NCBI GenBank assembly: GCA_016256075.1
Contig: SDVU01000749.1
Coordinates: 1-10,899, forward strand
Length of the DNA: 10,899 nucleotides
Direction of reading: 5' to 3'
DNA from: Dictyocoela muelleri
Lineage: Eukaryota; Microsporidia
Made by a program: the position numbers and the translations under genes. Below, one piece after another: positions 1 to 6,370 of the stretch. Each line of letters starts with the position of its first letter. The first letter of the stretch is position 1. Under the pieces are notes generated by a model, which saw only the letters and a list, made by a program, of their open reading frames with translations, had not been told where the DNA came from and did not search any database.

Positions 1-160
1 TTCATATTAAAAATTCAATATTAAAAATTCATATTGAAAATTAAATATATATAATAAATATTTTAAATTAAAAATAAGAAAAATCAAAATCAAAAATTAA
101 AAAATCAATATTAAAAATTAACAATTAAATACTACAAATTAAAAATTAAAAATAAAAAAA
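1..160. repeat. AT-rich low-complexity sequence
   Basis: This stretch is almost pure A and T, with irregular reiterations of motifs such as ATTAAAAATTCA and AAAAATTAAA. No open frame or RNA signal is visible. It ends in an A run at about 154-160, which on the minus strand is a T run just after the tRNA-like island that follows. Confidence 0.7.
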
Positions 161-221
161 CCTCCGCAGGAATCGAACATGAGCGGGCTGGACGCATGTC
201 GCGCGCTGTGCGCGCGACATT
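161..221 (-). other. GC-rich tRNA-like island with B box and hairpin
   Basis: A GC-rich patch in an otherwise AT-rich window. On the minus strand it holds GTTCGATTCC (169-178), a match to the RNA polymerase III B box (tRNA T-arm), followed after 8 nt by a run of seven T (154-160) that could terminate Pol III. Upstream on the same strand an A-box-like TGGCATAGTGG lies at 248-258, about 70 nt from the B box. Between them is a perfect hairpin (196-220: 11-bp stem, 3-nt loop). I could not fold a tRNA: the T stem does not pair and no matching 5' acceptor strand is present. It may be a tRNA relic, a tRNA-derived short repeat, or coincidence. A related island in the same orientation lies at 3151-3208. 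Confidence 0.4.
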
Positions 222-392
222 TATTAATAATAGTCCATTTTGTTTTTCCACTATGCCATCTTTCCATTAATGAATTAAAAAGAAATTTTGAATTAAAAAA
301 TTTAAGTATGATTTTTATTAAGCGACATTGCATTTTATTTTGCCACCATGCTTATTTAATTATGATAATTTTTTACCATTTTATTTTTCCAC
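222..392 (+). repeat. Left terminal inverted repeat of element 1
   Basis: Read inward on the plus strand, this segment matches the reverse complement of about 2798-2965 over nearly its whole length, including the shared stretches TATGCCATCTT, ATTTTTATTAAGCGAC and CATTTTATTTTTCCAC. Differences are scattered single bases and small indels. A motif of the form CATTTTRTTTTTCCAC recurs about three times within the arm (about 235-250, 330-346 and 377-392). Such sub-terminal reiterations are typical of transposase-binding sites, but binding is only inferred. The A-box-like sequence of the neighbouring tRNA-like island overlaps this arm. Confidence 0.75.
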
Positions 393-514
393 CCTATTTA
401 ATTAATTATCAAAGCATGAATAATTTTAATAAGCGAGTGATATTAAGTATCGACATATATTAATCTTAAAAAAAAAGAGTTTTTATTATATAAAATGATA
501 AAAAAATTAATTTA

Positions 515-1490
515 AATTGATTTAATTCTCTTCCATCTTATTCACACTTGAGTTAACTACTACTTTATGATTTCCATAACTATCCATTATTTTCAAAACA
601 CCATTTGATACCTGTATTATTGTATAAATTGGATCATAATAAATTGAATTGAGAGGATTAAGCTTACTTTTTTTTATTTTTATCAAAATCTTTTATCAGA
701 AGTACTGAATCATTGACATTAAATTCTATTAAATTTTTTTCATTATTTGAATTGCCATATTTCGACACATATTTTCTTAAATTAATATTTGCTTAATTTT
801 GTATTGAAGTATTATCAGATGAAACGGGACTTATCTTTTTATTGATAATATCGATACCACGGAATACGTCGATTGGCTTTTCTTCGTGGCTCTGTGAACC
901 GAATTATTATATTGGTAAACGATTTCATTACAAACCTTAGTCCATTCATAAGAATTATTTCAAAGAGTCAATCTTACGCGTTCCTTAAAAGTTTTGTTTA
1001 ATCTCTCAATTTGTCTCTGTGTTTGTGGATGAGGTGGCCGACCATGAATTATTTTCATATTAAACCTTTCACACAAATTAACAACATCTGAATTACAATA
1101 ATTTCGACCGTTATCGGTGTGTATAAAGTCCATTGTCTCCCCTTATAAAAAATATTTTCTAAGATATTCGAAATGGTATGACCATTTCTTTCTTTAATAG
1201 GGAAAATAAATACGAACCTTCTAAAAAAATCAATTAAAACAAAAAGATATTTGTATCCCGAATTAAAATTGGAGCACATACTAAAATCTATCAGATCTCC
1301 CATTATGCGCTGATGAACATCTTCGACAACAAGGGGTACTATTTTATTTGAAAATTGTGGTTTATTTTCGCTGTTACATGTTCGTCACGATGATATAAAA
1401 TTAGAAATGTCGCGAGATTAATTTCAATATATTCTTTATCAACTAAATTCTTAAGTTTATTCATTCCCATGTGACTAGGTAAGTGTTTTT
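515..1490 (-). pseudogene. Integrase-like transposase remains, core and C-terminal part (element 1)
   Basis: Minus-strand fragments carry the hallmarks of a retroviral-integrase (rve) core. They are: a D-L-I-D segment followed by GYKYLFVLIDFF (about 1215-1305); HTDNGRNY, the second catalytic Asp context (about 1102-1125); HGRPPHPQTQRQIERLNKTF (about 985-1050), a signature of KRBA2/Ginger and gypsy integrases, with Glu of the DDE triad; and YNNSVHRATKKS (about 870-905). Further on (about 520-750) there is a Lys-rich tail like the C-terminal integrase domain. Upstream (about 1400-1490) is an H-x3-G-M-N-K-L segment like the pre-core H2C2 region. The coding sequence is broken in several places and is a fossil. 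It would have cut and joined the element's own ends in the nucleus. Confidence 0.8.
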
Positions 1491-1503
1491 CAGAGATTAT
1501 AAT

Positions 1504-1581
1504 GTTTTTTCTTCTGATTCAAATGAACAAATGTATCTTTGTAGTGAATTTGGTTGTTTTGCATATAAAAAATTGTTTATA
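1504..1581. repeat. Direct repeat, copy 1 (78 bp) flanking the inserted element
   Basis: This 78-bp segment matches 2569-2646 in the same orientation with only two mismatches by my alignment. It begins GTTTTTTCTTCTG and ends TTGTTTATA. It lies just outside the left palindromic end of the inserted element, and copy 2 lies just outside the right one. The sequence appears to be part of element 1's transposase coding region, so the host segment was duplicated around the insertion. At 78 bp it is far longer than an ordinary target-site duplication. Confidence 0.85.
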
Positions 1582-1592
1582 TCGTATAGCGG

Positions 1593-1652
1593 CAATTCGC
1601 CTATAGGCGAATTGTCGCTATATTCGCCAAATAAAAAAAAGACGACAATTCG
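1593..1652 (+). repeat. Left terminal inverted repeat of the palindromic element
   Basis: This arm starts with the palindrome CAATTCGCC-TATA-GGCGAATTG (1593-1614), then a TATATTCGCCAAAT tract, an A run and a second GACAATTCG. Because the first block is itself self-complementary, it can form a local hairpin as well as pair with the right arm. Confidence 0.85.
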
Positions 1653-2497
1653 ACTACAAAAAATATAATGAAAATTAAATTGTATCAAAGTGAAAGTGAT
1701 AGAGATAACAGTCGTAACACGGGATTTAGATCTCAAAATATATATATGCCATTTATAAGAGAATAAATTATGTTTTATATTTGGAATAAGTATTATATCG
1801 AGGAATAAAGCTCATTCATATCAGGAATCAATATTTATTCACTTATAAATGACAATTTTATGTTTTTTTATTGAGTCCTGAATGCTGTGTGAGAATAGAA
1901 ATATTACATAAATATTCTGATAACAGAAAATTGTTAAGCTGTATAGATATAGACAAAAACACATAAAAAATAAAATATCGAATAAAAAAAAGAAAATTTT
2001 TATAATAAACACGCAACCTCTTAAAATGTGTAAAATTTGAGCAGATAATTTGGGGCTTACTCGATTTAGATACCAGAAAGTTCAACTAATAGAAAGTACA
2101 AATAAAAAAGATCCATTAAATTATTTTGCTAATTAATATTCCTGAATTTTTTTAAAATTGGTTTATTACTATATTTAGTATATTACTGGATGCACAATTA
2201 CTAAATATGGTAACAAATCAATTTTATCAAAAAATTGAGGTTTCAATTAGTAAAATGATTTCATGAATCCTTTATATTTTTACTTTTTTTTAGGGTAAAC
2301 TTTTCTCTGGACTCAGCATGAGTCAGCAACGTATTTTTTTACATAATTTATGCCTTTTATAATGATAAAACATATTTTTTATACATTTTATCAAATAATT
2401 TTTTGAATAACTGTTACTAGTCAACATTTTTACGAGTTTTTATTTTTTATATTTATGAGTTTGTATTAGTTTATAACTTCAGACAATTCGTTTCTAG

Positions 2498-2558
2498 GCG
2501 AATTGTCGCCTTTTTTTATTTTGGTGAATATAACGACAATTCGCCTATAGGCGAATTG
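2498..2558 (-). repeat. Right terminal inverted repeat of the palindromic element
   Basis: Reverse complement of the left arm with a handful of differences. The outer palindrome CAATTCGCC-TATA-GGCGAATTG lies at about 2537-2558 and a degenerate second palindrome at about 2483-2506. The near-identity of the two arms suggests a younger insertion than the element it sits in. Confidence 0.85.
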
Positions 2559-2568
2559 TCTCTTTGCC

Positions 2569-2646
2569 GTTTTTTCTTCTGATTCAAATGAACAAATGTA
2601 TCTTTTTAGTAAATTTGGTTGTTTTGCATATAAAAAATTGTTTATA
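2569..2646. repeat. Direct repeat, copy 2 (78 bp)
   Basis: Same-orientation copy of 1504-1581 with two substitutions. It continues without a break into the N-terminal coding remains of element 1, whereas copy 1 continues into the core portion. This marks the two sides of the insertion. Confidence 0.85.
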
Positions 2647-2863
2647 AATGTGAAAATACATATTTATTTATGAAATCTCGTATTTGGAAACCTCTTGTAA
2701 AATCCGAAACAATGCCATTGTTTAAATAATTATATACCAGCATAAGTTCTTCAGAACTATTTATTTTTTTTATTCCACCCATAATATTAAGGGTATTAGT
2801 GGAAAAATAAAATAGTAAAAAAATATCATTAATAAATAAGCATTGTGTAAAAATAAAATGCAA
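2646..2863 (-). pseudogene. N-terminal part of the element 1 transposase
   Basis: An open minus-strand segment begins inside the right inverted repeat. Its likely start is the Met at 2782 (MGGIKKINSSEELMLVYNY), because translation upstream of that runs through the terminal repeat. It has no zinc finger or known domain that I recognise. It leads directly toward the 78-bp segment at 2569-2646, whose second copy (1504-1581) adjoins the core region, so the two coding portions belong to one element split by the palindromic insertion. The assignment rests on position and strand, not on a recognised family match. Confidence 0.5.
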
Positions 2864-2965
2864 CGTCGCTTAATAAAAATCATGCTTAAATTTTTTTAAT
2901 TCAAAATTCTTTTAAATTCATTAATGGTAAGATGGCATAATTCGAAAATAAAATGCAACAATAAT
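2798..2965 (-). repeat. Right terminal inverted repeat of element 1
   Basis: Reverse complement of about 222-392, with the same order of blocks: TATGCCATCTT, an ATTAATGAATT tract, ATTTTTATTAAGCGAC, then CATTTTATTTTT. Similarity fades beyond about 2965, so the outer limit is approximate. The element's transposase reads inward from this end. Confidence 0.75.
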
Positions 2966-3150
2966 TGAAATAAAATATACATATTCTTAAAAAGGTAAAA
3001 TCTCTAAAATTATTTTCTCAATTTTTATTTTTTTATAAAATTTATCTGTTTCATATATTTATATAAATATAAAATGAAAAATTTAATTATATTATAGCTT
3101 ATGGATATTGGCACATATATGTTTAAAATATAATAAAAAAAATATTCATT

Positions 3151-3208
3151 ATGTGGAATCGAACTTGATGGTGCATCTGGCATTGGTGGCGCGCCTGTCG
3201 CGCTACAA
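3151..3208 (-). other. Second GC-rich tRNA-like island
   Basis: On the minus strand this patch has the same GTTCGATTCC B-box-like sequence (3155-3164), followed after about 12 nt by an eight-T run (about 3135-3142). It is preceded by a GC-rich hairpin-forming GCGCG-ACAGG-CGCGC. The order of parts and the spacing match the island at 161-221, in the same orientation, although most intervening bases differ. No A box is evident and no cloverleaf can be drawn. It is probably a degenerate member of the same tRNA-related repeat. Confidence 0.35.
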
Positions 3209-3797
3209 TAAATAACAAATGGTAAATACTTAGCATGAAAAATACTATAATATCGTGTAAATTTAGAGGTAAATATTTAGAGAAAACTTATTATTCCATC
3301 AGAAAATACAAATTTTCCAAATTTAACTGACTTGCCCGGGCACTAAGCGTTCAAAAATTATAAGCTGGTTAAATAAAGACATTCGTTCAATTTTTTATTT
3401 AAATTCATCTTCTTTGTTCAAGGCATTTTCGTATTTGACGGAGACATAGGTACTGAGTCGGGACTAATTTTAGAGTTTTATTTAGAGGGAACATAAGGAA
3501 ATGTCATTAGGAGGGTAGACTGTAATCGAATGATCGAAGATGTTGGGAAATAAATTTATAATTATTGCCAGAATCATTAAATGTCCGGATTAATTTTGTT
3601 TTATTCTAAAAAATCCATGTTGTGGTTCAAAACAGTAACAAATTAACCTTTGTACTGAAAAAAATGACTTGGTACATAAATAAATTTCAATAACCATAAA
3701 AAAATATCAATTTTTATTACTAGATTCATATATATATATATATATCATTTTTATCATCTGATATTATTTTATTTAATTTTTTCTAGCCTTACCTCTC
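3209..3797. other. Non-coding interval, nothing assignable
   Basis: No open frame of useful length, RNA gene or transposon end is recognisable. A short plus-strand frame near 3425-3490 contains FDGDIGTESG but has no Met start and stops soon after, so I give it no weight. A self-complementary TGCCCGGGCA at about 3332-3341 and a pure TA tract at 3728-3745 are the only local features. Confidence 0.5.
3728..3745. repeat. (AT)n microsatellite
   Basis: Nine uninterrupted AT dinucleotides. Common in AT-rich genomes and probably variable in length between isolates. Confidence 0.9.
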
Positions 3798-3973
3798 GCT
3801 GATTTTGATATTCATTTAAATTAATAATCTCCTCTCGTGATCATTTATATTATGATCTCAATATTTTCCCTTTGCGATTAACTTTGCAGATTTTGATAGT
3901 CATTTGTTGAATAAACATCTCGTGATATATTTTCGTTTTAATCTCAATATTTTCTCTTTTTGATTAATTTTAT
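3798..3973. repeat. Diverged tandem repeat, two units of about 88 bp
   Basis: Unit 1 (3798-3885) and unit 2 (3886-3973) share GATTTTGATA, a CTCGTGAT block, ATCTCAATATTTTC and GATTAA at corresponding places, with small indels between them. Neither unit codes for anything recognisable. It is an old duplication in intergenic DNA, and I cannot assign it to a transposon family. Confidence 0.65.
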
Positions 3974-4060
3974 GTATTGATCGATATGTAATCTTTCTTT
4001 CTTTTTTTTATATAAACTTTTGTTCTCATCAAAATAATAGGCATGAGAATATGGGATATT

Positions 4061-4325
4061 CGGTTTTCATCCAGACTTTGGACCATATGGAAATCAAATC
4101 TTTAATACATATGAATAAAACACATAAAAGTTATTTGAAATTAATTAAAAATTTTAAGATCTCTTCAGATATTTAAATATTTTAATGTAAGCGTTGAAAT
4201 TTAGAAATTTACATATCTGAAGAGATCTTAAAATTTTACACTTATTTCAAATAACTTTTATGTGTTTTATTCATATGTATTAAAGATTTGATTTCCATAT
4301 GGTCCAAAGTCCGGGTGAAAACCAA
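4061..4325. repeat. Near-perfect palindrome (fold-back or MITE-like), about 265 bp
   Basis: The left arm (4061 to about 4178) and right arm (about 4206-4325) are reverse complements, with a run of about 68 identical bases from GACTTTGGACC through TTATTTGAAAT and a second shared block around TTTTAAGATCTCTTCAGATAT. The unpaired centre is about 30 nt. The outer ends read GGTTTTCA and TGAAAACC. There is no coding capacity. High arm identity points to a recent origin or to gene conversion. It lies about 170 bp upstream of the 167-residue gene, so it could affect that gene's transcription, though nothing in the sequence demonstrates this. Confidence 0.85.
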
Positions 4326-4485
4326 ACGATCACAGTAAATGTCACAGATTAAGTATTTTGATCTATTTCCAAAATTATGAATAATTCGTTTTTTAGCGAT
4401 AATTAATAAAATAAACTAGATCTTTTAATATAAACAAATCAATTATTTGTTTTATTAATTTTCTAATTTAAACATTCTACAAAAG

Positions 4486-4498
4486 TACCCTTATAAAA
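4486..4498 (+). promoter_or_regulatory. Possible promoter or start-proximal signal (CCC plus TATAAAA)
   Basis: ACCC is followed directly by TTATAAAA and then the ATG. Microsporidian genes often have a CCC-like signal and a very short leader just before the start codon, and this fits that description. In AT-rich DNA the TATAAAA part alone carries little weight. Confidence 0.35.
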
Positions 4499-5002
4499 AT
4501 GTTCCGAAAAAATACATTTTATTATTTTAAAAGCTTGGCTGTAATAATGACAACAATGATGACAATTGGGAGTGGAATTTATATTTTTAAAAAGAATAAT
4601 TTCTATTGCGATAAACCAATAGAATATGGATTAAAAAGCATTTATCAATCGAAAATTAATTCATTGCCGCAAGAAAATAATTCATCTTCAGAAAATCTAA
4701 ATTTTACGGGCAGTGCACAAAATTTTAAAGACGAAAAAGATTTTAATAAAATCAAAAATAATGGTTTATCTGAAAATAATAAATTATCTGCTAATAAAGG
4801 GTTATCTGAAAATAATGGTTTATCTGCTAATTATGGTTTATCTGAAAATAATGGGTTATCTGATAATAATGATTTAACTGAAAATAATGAGTATAATTTA
4901 CTATTGAATGAAAATTTGTCAGGTTTGCCTGATGATCAAACATATAAGAACATGCCGGCTTCATTAGCAATTGGGACTTTTGTGTTCGGAGTTGAGAGGT
5001 AG
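4499..5002 (+). CDS. Hypothetical secreted or membrane-anchored Asn-rich repeat protein (167 aa)
   Basis: This is the only intact gene I would trust here. Residues about 12-31 form a hydrophobic helix followed by two Lys, consistent with a signal peptide or an N-terminal signal anchor. The rest is hydrophilic and low in complexity. Residues 88-129 are seven consecutive hexapeptides of the type N-G-L-S-E-N (variants KLSAN, GLSAN, GLSDN, DLTEN). A non-repetitive tail (130-167) ends in TFVFGVER. There is one Cys (37) and there are several N-x-S/T sequons. The first Met is used because CCC/TATAAAA sits immediately before it and an in-frame hydrophobic leader follows. No known family is recognised. 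Proteins of this build are common among lineage-specific secreted proteins of intracellular parasites, so a secreted or surface role is an inference. It stands alone, with palindromes on both sides. Confidence 0.7.
   Translation: MFRKNTFYYFKSLAVIMTTMMTIGSGIYIFKKNNFYCDKPIEYGLKSIYQSKINSLPQENNSSSENLNFTGSAQNFKDEKDFNKIKNNGLSENNKLSANKGLSENNGLSANYGLSENNGLSDNNDLTENNEYNLLLNENLSGLPDDQTYKNMPASLAIGTFVFGVER
4760..4885 (+). repeat. 18-bp coding tandem repeat (7 units)
   Basis: Seven contiguous 18-bp units of the form AAT-GGT-TTA-TCT-GAA-AAT encode residues 88-129 of the protein above. Unit length is a multiple of three and the substitutions mostly alternate Glu, Ala and Asp at one position, so the repeat has expanded without breaking the frame. 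This suggests that selection maintains the reading frame. Confidence 0.9.
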
Positions 5003-5378
5003 AATTAGTATTAAACATGTTTTAGGATTTTTTATTATAAATATCTCTTATTTAAAGCTTAAACTATTTATAGTTATTTTCGCATTAATTTAAATTTTTG
5101 ATCTTTTTATCTCAAAAACATTAACTATGAAGTAAGGCTATATCTATGTCACCTCAAAAAATAAGGGTAAAACATATATATTGTCATGGTAGGATGGATG
5201 TCACGAGACTATGGATGTTCATTAAAAATTTTAAAAATAAAATTGATTTAAAATTGATTTAAAATATTAAAATATTTTATTTTGAATTTTCAAATTTTAC
5301 TATTCTGGTCATTACATCGAGGGAGTATTTTTTAAAAATTTAAAAATTCATAATAATATTAAATAAAACGTTTAAAAT
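5003..5378. other. Non-coding interval downstream of the repeat-protein gene
   Basis: AT-rich sequence with no convincing gene. A small direct repeat of AAAATTGATTT is seen at about 5239-5260. No clear polyadenylation hexamer could be fixed just after the stop at 5002. Confidence 0.5.
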
Positions 5379-5762
5379 ATAAAAACAAAATTATAAGAAT
5401 TTTAAGTTCTACAACGGGCGGTCACTCTCCTCAAAAATCGGGAAATCGCAATTTATGCGGAAAGAACACAACATTTTTATATGAAATTTATTTATAATCA
5501 AAGATATATTTAAAAATGAAATTATTTTTTTCAAGAGCTCTGATATATAGATATTTACAAAAAATCTTGAAAACCAGTATTTTTTTAAACACGAGTATAT
5601 CAGAGCTTTTAAAAATATATTTTCCGTTTAGAGATTTAAATTTGATTCATAGCACATTTCATATAAAAATGCTGTGTTATTCTATACAAATTGTGGTTTA
5701 CTAATTTTTAGGATATTGACCACCTTTTTAGAACCTAAAATTCTTATAATTTTGTTTTTAAA
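5379..5762. repeat. Large imperfect palindrome (MITE-like), about 384 bp
   Basis: The left arm (5379 to about 5560) and right arm (about 5590-5762) align as reverse complements along most of their length. Shared blocks are AAAAACAAAATTATAAGAAT (outer end), GGTCA with TCCT, AACACARCATTTTTATATGA, and AGCTCTGATATA near the centre. It is much more diverged than the palindrome at 4061-4325, so it is probably older. It has no coding capacity; the short open frame inside it is a by-product. This looks like a non-autonomous element in which the inverted repeats make up nearly the whole sequence, and the family is unknown. Confidence 0.8.
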
Positions 5763-6370
5763 AATATTTGAAATTTAAATAAATTTCAAAATTACAATTT
5801 TTTATATTACAGATCGTGTTATTTAACCGTAATTTTTAAAATTAAAATTTACTGAATACAAATTTTAGATCAGTCCCTTTTCCCTCTTGTGGCGATCAGT
5901 TCAATTCAACTTAAGGTATTTATAATAAAAAAAGAAAAAATTCAAAACTAATTATAATTTAATTATATTCAAAAAGCAACTAACTCTTGAGGCTATTATT
6001 AAATTTAAAGCAAATTAAATTTAAAAATTTTTGTCTTAATACCGAAAAACTCCTTTTGTTGCCTTATTTCTTGCTTTATTATATTATTGAAGAATTCTAC
6101 GTTTGTATATTTGATCCGGTTAATGGATTTTTAATTCCATATTTATGGTTTGATTTGCCGTTCCCTTAACCCGTAAACTTCCTTTTAAAAGCAAATAAAT
6201 AATTTCCCGGAAATGACATCTTTATTTAATTCTTACTTCTTTTATAGTTTAAAAAGCCAATCATATTTACCATCAATGTTCCACCAATAAACTTTAAACT
6301 TCTTTAAATACCAACAATAAACAACTTTACCAAACCATTTTTAGAAAACAGCCAAATTATAAAGGAGAAG
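5763..6370 (-). other. Non-coding stretch; possible 3' LTR remains of element 2
   Basis: Lying just beyond the end of the minus-strand pol remains, this is where a 3' LTR would be expected. On the minus strand it has a TATAAAAG-like box (6239-6248), an AATAAA (6221-6226) and a 9-bp-stem hairpin at the pol boundary (6359-6382). No second LTR copy is visible in the window for comparison, so neither LTR limits nor TG...CA ends can be set. The rest (about 5763-6180) is plain AT-rich sequence. Confidence 0.3.

Larger units (their letters stand above)
1582..2568. mobile_element. Non-coding element with palindromic terminal inverted repeats, inserted in element 1
   Basis: About 0.99 kb with matching inverted ends: 1593-1652 and 2498-2558 align as reverse complements over about 60 bp with few mismatches. 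Each end is itself a palindrome built on CAATTCGCC-TATA-GGCGAATTG, followed by a shared stretch related to TATATTCGCC and an A run. The interior (about 1660-2480) is AT-rich and has no recognisable coding content; the short open frames there look random. It resembles a MITE or fold-back element that depends on a transposase encoded elsewhere. The family cannot be named. It is nested in element 1 and so is younger than it. Confidence 0.75.
222..2965 (-). mobile_element. Element 1: fossil integrase-type DNA transposon with inverted ends
   Basis: Inverted repeats of about 170 bp (about 222-392 and 2798-2965) enclose minus-strand remains of an integrase-like DDE transposase. This layout, with integrase but no reverse transcriptase, RNase H or LTRs, is that of Ginger/KRBA2-like DNA transposons, which are related to gypsy integrases. 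The coding remains run from about 2782 down to about 515. The copy is clearly broken, with several breaks, and is interrupted by a roughly 1-kb non-coding element. Without that insert and its duplicated flank the element would be about 1.7 kb. I do not see a convincing 4-5-bp target duplication. The alternative, a gypsy-like element that lost its other domains, explains the inverted ends poorly. The arms are clearly diverged, so the copy looks old. Confidence 0.65.

Noticed and set aside
161-260. A functional tRNA gene on the minus strand
   Set aside because: A and B boxes and a T run are present, but the T stem does not pair, there is no matching acceptor stem and no anticodon arm of normal size.
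179-463. Open frame of 94 codons on the plus strand
   Set aside because: It reads through the tRNA-like island and the left inverted repeat of element 1, and its product has no family resemblance.
1483-1736. Overlapping open frames on both strands near 1483-1736
   Set aside because: They run across the 78-bp repeat and the palindromic end. The symmetry of the sequence produces mirrored frames, not genes.
1858-2085. 75-codon minus-strand frame inside the palindromic element
   Set aside because: AT-rich composition with Phe/Leu/Ile-rich random-looking product, no start context and no recognisable domain.
1504-2646. The 78-bp direct repeats as a pair of very short LTRs
   Set aside because: The inside has no coding content or primer-binding features, the repeat is part of the transposase coding sequence, and inverted ends lie immediately inside.
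222-2965. Element 1 as a solo LTR retrotransposon fragment
   Set aside because: The end repeats are inverted, not direct, and no RT, RNase H or protease wording was found between them.
3425-3490. Short plus-strand frame containing FDGDIGTESG
   Set aside because: No Met start, stops on both sides within about 45 codons, and no family match that I could justify.
5516-5704. 62-codon plus-strand frame
   Set aside because: Lies entirely within the imperfect palindrome 5379-5762 and has no domain; it is a by-product of the repeat.
5987-6169. 60-codon plus-strand frame, hydrophobic
   Set aside because: Hydrophobicity follows from T-rich codons. There is no start context and it sits in the presumed LTR or flank of element 2.
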